Source of the DNA: Zygophlyctis sp. KS116
Lineage: Eukaryota > Chytridiomycota
Length of the DNA: 64,000 bases
Direction: 5' to 3'
NCBI GenBank assembly: GCA_054661495.1
Contig: BAAFSQ010000001.1
Span: 62,001-126,000 of the forward strand
The position numbers and the translations under genes are program-made. The notes under the pieces are model-generated. The model was not told the origin of the DNA. It did not search any database and saw only the letters and a program-made list of their open reading frames with translations. Of this stretch, positions 51,983-62,213 are shown piece by piece (the stretch's first letter is position 1; the number at the start of each line of letters is the position of its first letter).

Positions 51983-54900
51983 ATGTCAAACTCCCCACTG
52001 ACCCCAAGTGAGTCTCGGAAAGCTAGCAAGAGAGCCCAGAAGTTGAAATCTGTTGAAAATGTAAGTTTTTGAGGTTTAAGATTAGTCTGAGGAAGATGAG
52101 TTGGAGTCTTCATCGGAAGAGAATGAAGGTTCTATACAACCAAAAGAAGCTGTCATGATTCCTATGGGAGAATATACTGTTGATAAATTTCTACTTTGGA
52201 GAATTACAGACGGAAAGGAAGAGATCTTGGTCAAATACAAATATATGGGATATATTCATGCGGAATGGTTATCTCGAGAAGAATTAGAAACTAGAGATAG
52301 GGGACTGAAATCTAGAATGAAGAGATTTTTAGAGAAAAATCCTTGGGATTTGCAATGGTCCGAAGATGATCCATTTAATCCAGATTACTGCAAGGTATGA
52401 ATCTAATCTAGAATTTTATGGTGAATAGCTCAATATTCTTTTCATAATCATGATTATCAAAGAATTAACTCTCAGTTAGTTGTTAGATTCATGGTTATGG
52501 TCAGGTTTTGCTTTCATTCCGCTCAACTTTCTAACATGAATAGATTGATCGAATAATTGATGAAGGTGAAATGGAAGATGGAAAAATATACTATCTTGTA
52601 AAATGGTGCGCACAGACATATGATTTATGTACTTGGGAATCTGATGAGACTGTAGAAAAGGTAAGAGGTTTTAAGTCTTATTTTAGATTCAATCCGATAA
52701 AATTGAAGAATTTCATAATAGGAGACTACTATATGAAGAAAAAAGTAACTCTTATGCCATGGAAATTGTTAGGCCTAAAAAAGGCTGGAAAAAATATGAA
52801 GAATCTCCTATTTATAAAAATGAAAATTCATTGCGTTCTTATCAATTGGAAGGTTTAAATTGGCTAAACTATTGTTGGTATAATAAGCAAAATTCTATTC
52901 TTGCAGATGAAATGGGACTAGGAAAAACTGTCCAATCTGTAGTGTTTTTGGAGCATTTATTTGCTAAAGAAAATGTCACTGGTCCTTTTCTCATTGTGAC
53001 ACCCCTTTCTACTATTGGAAATTGGGAAAGAGAAATCACCAATTGGACTGATATGAATGTTGTGGTGTATCATGGCAGGGATTTTGCTAGGAATTTAATA
53101 TATGAGACTGAATTCTACTACAGGGATGAAACTGGCACACCAATTCCTAAAACCTATAAATTTGATATAATTTTGACTACTTATGAAATGGCTATGGCCG
53201 GCTCTGGTCATTTGCGCCCAGTTGATTGGACGTGTGTTATTGTAGATGAGGCACATCGACTAAAGAACAAATCATCCAAAGTTTCAGAGCTGCTTAAAAC
53301 TTTCAAGATGCAGCATAGGGTTTTATTGACTGGCACTCCACTTCAAAACTCTTTGGATGAATTATGGGCACTTTTGAACTTTTTAGAACCAGACCAATTC
53401 AATTCGGAGAGAGATTTTAAGGAAAATTTCGGATCTCTAAGCACTGCTGCTGATGTTGAAAAACTCCAAACACTGTTAAAGCCTTTGATGCTACGGAGAT
53501 TAAAAGAGGATGTAGAAAAGTCTATACCAGTGAAAGAAGAAACTATTGTGGAAGTCGAGCTGACCAATATTCAAAAGAAATACTATAGGTCAATTCTAGA
53601 AAAGAATTTCTCATGGTTGAAGCAAGGCGCAACTCGTGGCAATGTACCTAATTTGATAAATGCAATGATTGAACTGCGAAAATGCTGCATTCACCCTTTT
53701 TTAATCAGGGGAGCTGAGGAACAAATAATGGAAGAGTATGGTGCTTCAAATCCTAGCCAACAATATGAAGCTCTTATTCAAGCCTCTGGTAAAATGGTGC
53801 TTATCGATAAATTGCTCAAAAAGCTTAAAGATGGTGGGCATAAGGTTCTGATTTTCTCTCAGATGACAAAGTGTCTGGATTTAATACAGGATTATTTACG
53901 AGGACGTGGATGGGGATATGAGAGAATCGACGGAGGCGTTCGTGGAGAGTTACGCCAAGCCGCCATTGACAGATTTTCTTCTCCTGAATCTACCAGTTTC
54001 GTATTTTTACTTTGCACTAGAGCTGGTGGTGTAGGAATAAATTTAACAGCCGCTGATACTTGTATTATCTTTGATAGTGATTGGAATCCTCAGAATGATC
54101 TTCAAGCTCAAAGTAGGTGTCATAGAATTGGTCAAAAAAAGGCAGTTCAAATATACAGGCTCGTTATGCGTGGAACATACGAGCGGGAAATGTTTGATAG
54201 AGCTAGTATGAAATTAGGATTAGACAAGGCAGTTCTTCAGAGGATGGATGCTGGTGGATTGGAAACATATGATCGGGCACGTCCGCCTTCATCTCTTTCT
54301 AAAACAGAAATAGAAGGACTACTTAAAAAAGGCGCATACGGAGCATTTATGGATGATGAGGCTAGCAAACAATTTTGTGAAGAGGACATTGATCAAATTT
54401 TGATGCGTCGAACCCAAGTTATTCGACATGATGCATCTGAAAGTCAAAAAGGGTCAACTTTCTCCAAGGCCTCTTTCACTTCAGCAAATGCAACTGATGT
54501 GGATATAAATGATCCAGATTTTTGGGATAAAGTTCGAGAAGAGGCCAAATTAGAAGTTGTGGAACCATTGGGTCCAAATGATCATTTAATCATTGACGCC
54601 CCACGTCAAAGAAGATCCGCAAATCGATTCAATGGCCTTGATGATGATGATGCAGCTTCAGGGGGATATGGTGATGGAGATGATATATGGAAGCAGCCAA
54701 ATGCACCACTCTCTAAATCTGATAGTCCAAGAACTTGGGCGATTGTGGAGAGGGGACGACTGGAAAGACATCTAATGTCTTTTGGATTTGACAATTTTGA
54801 AGCAGGCTTGGAAAAATTCGGCCGCCGTTCGCTACAAGATCTTAAAGCTTGTGGGCGATATTTGCTTATCTATGCCATGCAAAAATGCCAAACCGCTGAA

Positions 54901-57207
54901 GATGAACTGGTCCAAGATGCTAAATCTGCATTAGCTATATATCCTGATCCATTTTTACAACTCGATGAAATTAGTGAAACAAATACAGAAAATTCTGAAG
55001 GGAAAGGATCAAAAGATATTAAAGATGTTCATATTCTCCGTGATGAACCCTACCCTGGAGCTACAAAGAAGCAAATAATTGAATACAGGTCATTCTTTAT
55101 TGAAGGTCCTGCTGATTATATTGAACACATTGAAAAACGATCAAAGAATATTTTGATCCGTATCTCTATGCTCTTTCAAATACGTCACAAAGTTAAGCCT
55201 GAACCTGGTATGACCATTCCACCAGTCAGCGGAACCCCTCCAGCTCCATGGTGGGGAACTGATGAAGATCGAGACCTTTTAATCAGTGTTTGCAAACATG
55301 GATATCAGAATTACGAAAAAATGAAGTTGGATCCAGAACTATGCTTCTACAAACGAATATACGGAAATTACATAAATAACTCTACAGCTTCTTCTGCTGA
55401 TGAAATTGAACCTTCTGCAGGTGAAAATGCACATTCTGAATCTGGAGATCAAAATAATTTATCAAAATGTGATGATGATAATACTCAGCCAGAGAACACT
55501 GCAATTCCATCAAACCATCATTCAGAAGGCAAGGATGCAAATGAAGATGTTGATCAAATGGCCACGGAACCTGAAGATGCAGACTCTATCATGGATATCG
55601 ATGTCAATAATGAGGACAGAATAGCAACAGATGCCACGGAACCTAATCCAGAGATGGACACAAACGCTTCTGAATTAAATCATGAACCATCTGGCCTCCA
55701 AGATGCGATAGTATTTCCGTCTGCAAGTGAGTTGGGAGTACGGCTGAGGAAACTCCTTACGGCATTTAACAGAATTTTTGCAAACGCAATTAGAGAAGAA
55801 GCAAAAAAAGTTTTAAATCTAGCAAATAAAGCCAAAGCAAAGACAGAAATACCACCTAATCGCAGATTTGCAAAAGATGGATTAGTTTTAACTAAAAGAG
55901 ATAAATTTGGTAAGAGTATTTTATCTAATATTTTAGATTTCCAGAAATGTCTCGTTTCCTTTGGTGTTCCTACAGCCGTGGGTGATAGTTATGACTGGCA
56001 AAAGTTTAGGGAGCTGTCTGGTCTCAGTAAAAATGATGATCTTTTGGAGGACTACTATGAGAAACTGATGCTTATGTGCTCGGAGGTGATTGAACGTACA
56101 GAGACAACAATACATCAATTTAATTCTGATGGTCTCGATGGAGAAAATGGATATTCTGAATTGGCATCTAAAGAATTAATATCAGCCGCCAAAATTATTG
56201 TTGATAGGGACGGGGAAACTCTCACATATGACAAGGCCAAGAAAATCATGAAAAGGATTGAAGTAATGAGACGACTTCGTGAAGACGTTTTAAAGCTTCC
56301 TGACCTATCTGAAAAGCTTGATAGTCTCCTTCGACCTAGCATATCCGGCTCTCTTCCACAATGGTATTTGCCCGAACATGATTATCCCTTATTACATGCA
56401 GTTGCTAAGTGGGGCCTTTTGAGAGGTGATTTAATAATTCAAGATAAATCATTTCCCTTTTATGATATTCATATGGAACATCTCAAATCTACAGGATTAG
56501 ATAAAGAATCAGGTGTCTTGCCTCATGATTTAGTTGCAGGAAAAATGGAAGACAGGTTTTGGATCAGAGACCATGCACTTTTGAAAAGAATTGAATATTT
56601 CTGTGATCAATTAGGCAAAAAAATAACAAAAAGAGGACCACGTAGAACCAAAAAAAGAGCTGTACAATGGACACCAATAGATACTGAATCTGATGAAGAA
56701 TTTATTTCTCAACCAACCACATCTGCCTCAGGCCTTAAACTGAAACTCAAGCTTAATCTTTCCAAAGAAGCATTAGACTCTGAATCTAAACTTTTAGCAA
56801 AACAAGAAAGGCGCAAAAAAAGAAAGGAAGAAAAGGAATCTACTAAAAAATATGAAGATCTTGATCCCATTAGTGATGATACTGATGTCATGCTAGAAGA
56901 TGTAGAGAACCGCCTCAGCCGCACCCGTTCTCGTAATCAAAGTACATGTAGTGAAGCGGATGAAGGTAGTAGCTCTAATATTCCTACTCCATCTCTGATT
57001 CCTTCACCACTGACTGAAGCTGCTACTGCTGATGACGAGATAAAAATTCCACCACCCTCCTCATCGAGATCATTTACATCTATTGCATCTATTGTGAATG
57101 AAGATAGTTTAGACAGTATTAATATTTTGGGAAAGAGAGATCCATCACAAATGTATTCAGAAGAGGACGTTAAAAGGCTCAAGTTGCAAGAATTAAATAA
57201 AGACTAA
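51983..57207 (+). CDS. CHD-family chromatin remodeler of the CHD6-9 (kismet) class
   Basis: Four exons (51983-52060, 52086-52394, 52544-52660, 52687-57207), introns 25, 149 and 26 nt, give 1674 aa. Two chromodomains (KYKYMGYIHAEWL and YYLVKWCAQTYDLCTWE) precede the SNF2 ATPase: DEMGLGKT, VDEAH, LLTGTPLQN and a C-lobe ending QKKAVQIYRLV. After the motor come segments like vertebrate CHD7/8: KEIEG-type LLKKGAYGAFMDDE, FCEEDIDQILMRRT and GSTFSKASF, then WWGTDEDRDLLISVCKHGYQNYEKM. These post-ATPase motifs distinguish class III from CHD1 and Mi-2. It slides nucleosomes to control transcription. No BRK domain was seen. Confidence 0.93.
52395..52543 (+). other. 149-nt intron, the only long intron in the window
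   Basis: It lies between the chromodomain exons of the CHD gene. The flanking join DYCK|IDRIID matches the family, so the whole stretch is intron. It has a consensus-like branch site CTAAC 14 nt before the acceptor and a perfect 14-bp palindrome at 52444-52457. I found no convincing C/D or H/ACA box set. Confidence 0.9.
52444..52457. repeat. 14-bp perfect palindrome in the long intron
   Basis: ATAATCATGATTAT reads the same on both strands. It may be a protein-binding site or a hairpin in the unspliced RNA; it could also be chance in AT-rich DNA. Confidence 0.85.
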
Positions 57208-57292
57208 TGTCTTAATTATTTACAATGAGAGATGCTAATAATAAAATTTAAACTTTCAAAGCGTTTACTTTTCGCGTTGGAATTTTTTTTAA

Positions 57293-59377
57293 ATGGTAAA
57301 TTGCACAATTTGACTGTAGGCAGGGGCATTTGATAATGCAAAGAAAATTATAAAGTCTCTGGACTCTGATATTGAATCGCACTTTGGCTATGTGTACTCT
57401 GTCTCTGGTCCTGGTATATTTTTACTTTAACGTTAGTTGTTGTTGCTGAGAAAATGTTTGGTTGTGCAATGTTTGAGCTGGTAATCCACTTTTTATCTTA
57501 CAATAGGTCCGTGTGGGTCATTATGAGCTTGTCGGTGAAGTGATCCGTATTGACCATGACAAGGCAACGATTCAGGTCTACGAGGAAACTTCAGGTGTAA
57601 TGATTGGAGATCCAGTCTTAAGAACTGGAAAACCTCTCTCTGTGGAGTTGGGCCCTGGGATTTGTAATAGTATCTTTGATGGGATTCAAAGACCTTTAAA
57701 GGTAGTCTTTAGAAAATTAATTTTTAGGATATTCAAGAGCTATCGCAGTCTATTTACATTCCAAGAGGTATTAATACACCGGCTCTAGATAAAAAGATTT
57801 CATGGGATTTTGAGCCCATTAATTTCAAGGTTGGGGATCATATTACTGGTGGAGACATTTATGGAAAAGTAGCTGAAAATACTCTGGTGAGTCATTTGAT
57901 TATGCTACCTCCAAAAGCAGCAGGTACAGTGACTTATATTGCAATCAAGGGACAGTATACGCTGACTGTATATATATATTTTAAAAGTTAGGATGTTGTT
58001 TTAGAATTGGAATTTGGGGGAGTGAAAACAAAGTATACAATGTTGCAAAATTGGCCTGTTAGAACTCCACGTCCCACGTCAGATAAATTAGCAGCAGATT
58101 ATCCTTTATTAACTGGACAAAGAGTTTTAGACGCTCTATTTCCGTAATAATTTTTTATTTTATTTTAGATGTGTTCAGGGTGGTACTACTGCTATTCCTG
58201 GTGCTTTTGGCTGTGGAAAAACTGTTATTTCACAAGCACTGTCAAAGTATTCAAATTCTGATATTATCATTTATGTTGGATGTGGTGAGAGAGGTAATGA
58301 GATGGCTGAAGTTTTAATGGATTTCCCAGAAGTAAAATTAAACAATTTAAATGTTTTAGTTGACAATTGAAGTTAATGGAAAGAAGGAAGGTATTATGCA
58401 GCGTACAACACTTGTTGCTAATACTTCAAATATGCCTGTGGCTGCTAGAGAGGCGTCTATTTATACAGGAATTACACTTTCTGAATACTTTAGAGATCAA
58501 GGAAAGGATGTCGCTATGATGGCCGACTCTACTTCTCGTTGGGCCGAAGCTCTTCGTGAAATTTCTGGGCGATTAGCTGAAATGCCTGCTGGTATTAATA
58601 TCTTTTTATTTAAATTTTAGACTCTGGGTATCCTGCTTATTTGGGAGCTCGTTTGGCCTCCTTTTATGAACGTGCTGGTAAGGTTGTATGCCTTGGAAAT
58701 CCCCAAAGAAAGGGAAGTGTAAGTATAGTAGGGGCTGTGTCTCCCCCTGGAGGTGATTTCTCGGATCCTGTTACACTTGCTACACTTGGTATTGTTCAAG
58801 TATTTTGGGGACTTGACAAAAAGCTTGCTCAAAGAAAACATTTCCCATCCGTGAATTGGTCGGTGAGTTACTCTAAATACATGAAAGCTCTTGAACCATA
58901 CTATGAAAATTTTGATCCTGATTTCATTAACCTTCGAACAAAAGCAAAGGAAATCTTGCAATTGGAGGAAGATTTATCAGAAATTGTTCAACTTGTCGGA
59001 AAGGTATAATTCAAGCAATTAAATTATAGAGTGCTTTGGCTGAAAAGGATAAGATTACTTTAGAAATCGCCAAGCTTCTCAAAGATGATTTCCTTCAGCA
59101 AAATGGTTATTCTGCCTATGATCGCTACTGCCCATTCTATAAAACTGTTGGAATTTTAAGAAACATGATTGGATTTTATGACCTTGCCGTACATGCAACC
59201 GAAGCTTCAGCAGGAAGCATCACCTGGGCAAAAATCAAGGATCATATGAATGATATTCTATACAAGTTGAGTTCAATGAAATTTGAAGATCCTGCTGATG
59301 GAGAGACTGTAGTCAAGGAACGCTATTCAAATCTATACAAGGAAATGGAAGAAAAATTTCGAACATTATTGGATTAA
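57293..59377 (+). CDS. VMA1: V-type ATPase catalytic subunit A
   Basis: Ten exons: 57293-57295, 57320-57413, 57437-57480, 57507-57701, 57728-57967, 57992-58143, 58169-58331, 58360-58591, 58621-59003, 59030-59377. Introns are 23-29 nt; 617 aa. P-loop [19 protein letters not shown], the [27 protein letters not shown] block and KTVGILRN are diagnostic. Subunit A hydrolyses ATP to drive proton pumping into vacuoles and endosomes. The first coding exon appears to be just the ATG: only the join ATG|GCAGGGGCA gives an open N-terminus in the right frame. No intein is present at the site used in yeast Vma1 (GCGKT region). Confidence 0.95.
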
Positions 59378-59382
59378 TAAAC

Positions 59383-59884
59383 CTAAGATATGCAACCCGT
59401 ACAACCTTTAATTATTGCATCCCTTGCAAATGGAATATAAGATATTGAGTACCAAAATAGAGCAAAATACTGTATAATGCACAATACAAAGATCAAGACC
59501 ACACTATCCATTGTAAAAGCCACAACCAACGTAGCAGCCATTGAACCTAAAAATACGCAAGTTGCAATAATTCTAGTAGAATCAAACATTTTCTTTAATT
59601 GGGAAACAAATCCAGTCAGGAAACCAGTTGCAACCAGACCGATTACATTACCAATAGTATATAATACAGCGAAACCTGGCCTGTTGCCTGAAATCAGCAA
59701 GAGGGTTGAACACAGAGATAAAACTATTCCAACAGAAAAACAAATCCCAAAAGCATAAAACCGTTGCATTCGGGTCAACTGAAAGCCCCCGCACATCTAT
59801 ATTTATTATATTAAAAATCACCTGCTCTAGAGAACTAGAGTCTGACTGCGAAGAGCCAAAAAAATCAGTTATTCCTGAAGACAT
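59383..59884 (-). CDS. SFT2: SFT2-like Golgi vesicle transport protein
   Basis: Exons 59822-59884 and 59383-59796 on the minus strand with a 25-nt intron give 158 aa. Four membrane segments follow a short polar N-terminus (FAFGICFSVG-like first helix, then ISGNRPGFAVLYTIGNVIGLVATGFLTGF, with QLKKMFDSTRIIAT as the loop). Sft2 works in fusion of endosome-derived transport vesicles with the Golgi, the same route as the GARP subunit VPS54 found here. The stop lies 5 bp from the VMA1 stop (tail to tail). Start codon to the next divergent gene is only 48 bp. Confidence 0.88.
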
Positions 59885-59932
59885 AATGTAAAAACCTAGG
59901 CGCGAATTTTGGTGTTGAGGTTTAGATTAAAA

Positions 59933-60535
59933 ATGTTTGGGTTTGTTGGCACTCTTTCAGAGTCTGTGATTCGTTCTTCTCTCAGTCCTAGTCTTCAGGC
60001 TCTTTGCTCAAAGTATCCTTCTGTTGTAAATATTCCTGTACAGTGGGGAGAACAGGATGCTTTTGGACACTTGTAAATTTTTTAATTTTTTTAAAATTGT
60101 AGAAATAATTGTGTTTATGCAAGATATGCTGAAACTTCCAGACTTGCCTATATTTCTCAAATTTTAGGAAATATTCCAGCAGAACAAGTTGAAAAATATT
60201 TATCAGCAGATCCTATAGGTCCAATTGTAAAATCATTGACTATAAACTATAAATTTCCAGTTAAATTTCCAGATATTTTACTTGTTGCGTCTACAGTCTC
60301 TGCAGATAAATTAACAGAGACTTCATTTACACATGAATTTGTAATGATTTCTCATGAACAAGGAAGAATTGTAGCAACTGGAACTGCAGTCATGGTAATG
60401 TTTAACTTTAATGAAAATTGTAAAGCTAAACTCTCTAATGATATTATCAGTGCAATGACTGCTGCTGATGTTTCAGGCTCAGGTTCAGATTCTGAAAAGA
60501 GTCCAGGGCAGGGGCAGAGAAAAGCAAAACTCTAA
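59933..60535 (+). CDS. Hotdog-fold (4HBT) acyl-CoA thioesterase-like protein
   Basis: Exons 59933-60072 and 60103-60535 with a 30-nt intron give 190 aa. The hotdog motif WGEQDAFGHLNNCVYARYAETSR is restored by splicing; the Asp/His/Asn of this motif form the active site in 4HBT enzymes. The family cleaves acyl-CoA thioesters. The first 20 residues (FGFVGTLSESVIRSSLSP) are amphipathic and could be a mitochondrial signal. Its TAA shares one base with the ATG of the next gene. Confidence 0.87.
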
Positions 60536-60945
60536 TGACTGGAGTGATTTATCTGGGAAGAATTCCTCATGGATTCTATGAAACTGAAATGAAATCCTAT
60601 TTTTCTCAATTTGGAACTGTTGAAAGAATCTCAATTCCAAGAAATAAGAAAACTGGAAGATTTAAGCATTTTGCATTTATAGAATTTCAAGATGAAAAAG
60701 TTGCAAAAATTGCTCAAGAAACAATGGACAATTACTTATTAATGAATCATCAACTTGTTTGTAAAATGGTGAATGAAATTCCAGATAATCTATGCAGTAA
60801 AAAATTTAAATTTATCAATTGGGTAAAAAAAGAGGCTCTAAAAAGATCTAAAAGCTCTTTAGAATCTAGAAAAGCAAGAATAAACTCTAAAATGCAAGAG
60901 AAAAATCAAAAAATGAAGGATTTGGGAATAGATTATTCATTTTAA
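60535..60945 (+). CDS. NIFK/Nop15-like nucleolar RRM protein
   Basis: One exon, 136 aa. An RRM fills residues 4-80, with RNP2 IYLGRI and RNP1 KHFAFIEF, and the family signatures LGRIPHGFYETEMKSYFSQFGTV and ETMDNYLLMNHQLVCK. A basic helical tail follows. Nop15/NIFK binds the ITS2 region and is needed for 27S pre-rRNA processing. Start at 60535 overlaps the preceding stop as TAATG; no internal ATG would preserve the RRM start, so this is the likely initiation codon. Confidence 0.9.
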   Translation: MTGVIYLGRIPHGFYETEMKSYFSQFGTVERISIPRNKKTGRFKHFAFIEFQDEKVAKIAQETMDNYLLMNHQLVCKMVNEIPDNLCSKKFKFINWVKKEALKRSKSSLESRKARINSKMQEKNQKMKDLGIDYSF

Positions 60946-60971
60946 AAATAGATTTTTCTACCAAAATTTGA

Positions 60972-62190
60972 ATGTTTTTCCGGAATTTCAGAAACTTGAA
61001 TCGTTTTGTGAGTAATTACTCGACTCTAGTTGTCAAGGAGAGAAGAAAGGTTGGATCCTGGTACTTGAGCACTGCCGGACTTGTGTTTGGAATTGTTGTT
61101 TTGGGAGGGTTGACGAGACTCACAGAGTCTGGTTTGAGTATTACTGAATGGAATGTTGTCAAGGGGATAAAGTTTCCTTCGAATCCGCTGGAATGGCAGG
61201 AAGAGTTTGACAAGTATAAAGACAGCCCAGAAGGGATTTTATTAAACAAGAATATGGGAATTGATGAATTTAAAAATATTTTTTTCATGGAATGGGCTCA
61301 TCGGATTTGGGGGTAAATGCAAAATACTAAACTTTAGGAGAGCTATTGGTTTGTTTTTCATTGTTCCTGGTGCTTATTTTGCGTACAAGGGATATATGAC
61401 TAGGAGATTAAGTCAAAGATCGTTACTTTTAGGAGGATTAATTGGTACTCAAGGGATTCTTGGGTGGTTAATGGTCAAATCTGGACTGGATTTAGAATTG
61501 ATTAGTCAAAATGCACATCCTAGAGTTAGTCATTATTGGTTAGCTGCGCATTTAGGAAGTGCATTTGTCATTTATTCTGGTTTGTTTTTGACTGGATTGG
61601 AAATTTTATCTGTAATTTTTTTAAAATTAAATCAAAGAAAACTGTCACCAATTCAGTACATGATAAGCAATTAATGAGATTCAAGAGATTTGCAATTGGA
61701 ACTGCATCATTGGTTTTTATAACTGCGCTTTCTGGAGCTCTAGTAGCGGGTTTGGATGCTGGATTGATTTATAACGAGTTTCCAAATATGGGAGTAGGAA
61801 TAGTACCGGCGGATTTATGGCAGCTTTCTACAAAATCTGAAAGAAATCCATTGCCGATTCCATGGTGGAGGAATCTTTTGGAAAATCCTTCTGCTGTTCA
61901 ATTTAATCATAGAGTGATGGTATGATTTTAAATCTAAGTATACATAGGCTACGACTACTTCAACAGCAATTCTAGGTTTGTGGGCTTATTCAAGAAGATT
62001 GCCACTGCCTGCACCCTCAAGACTTGCCATTAATGCTCTTCTTGGAGTGACAACGCTACAAGTGGGAATGGGTATAAGCACTTTGATATATTTCGTGCCA
62101 ACTGAATTGGCAGCTGCTCATCAGGCAGGGTCTCTCACATTATTATCTGTTGCTCTTTGGCTCATTCACTCATTGAGAATGATAAGGTGA
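60972..62190 (+). CDS. COX15: Heme A synthase COX15
   Basis: Exons 60972-61312, 61338-61611, 61638-61919 and 61948-62190, introns 25, 26 and 28 nt, give 379 aa. The N-terminal [17 protein letters not shown] is a plausible mitochondrial signal. [50 protein letters not shown] and [12 protein letters not shown] carry the heme-binding histidines. About eight membrane segments. COX15 oxidises heme O to heme A for cytochrome c oxidase, so the organism retains a complete respiratory complex IV. Intron 2 is 26 nt; its splicing is needed to keep frame before [12 protein letters not shown]. Confidence 0.95.
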
Positions 62191-62213
62191 TAAGGTTTTT
62201 TGGAAAATAAACT

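Noticed and set aside
57333-57352. Internal ATG at 57336 as the VMA1 start
   Set aside because: It is in the wrong frame and meets a stop after five codons; the ATG|GCA join is the only one that keeps the family N-terminus.
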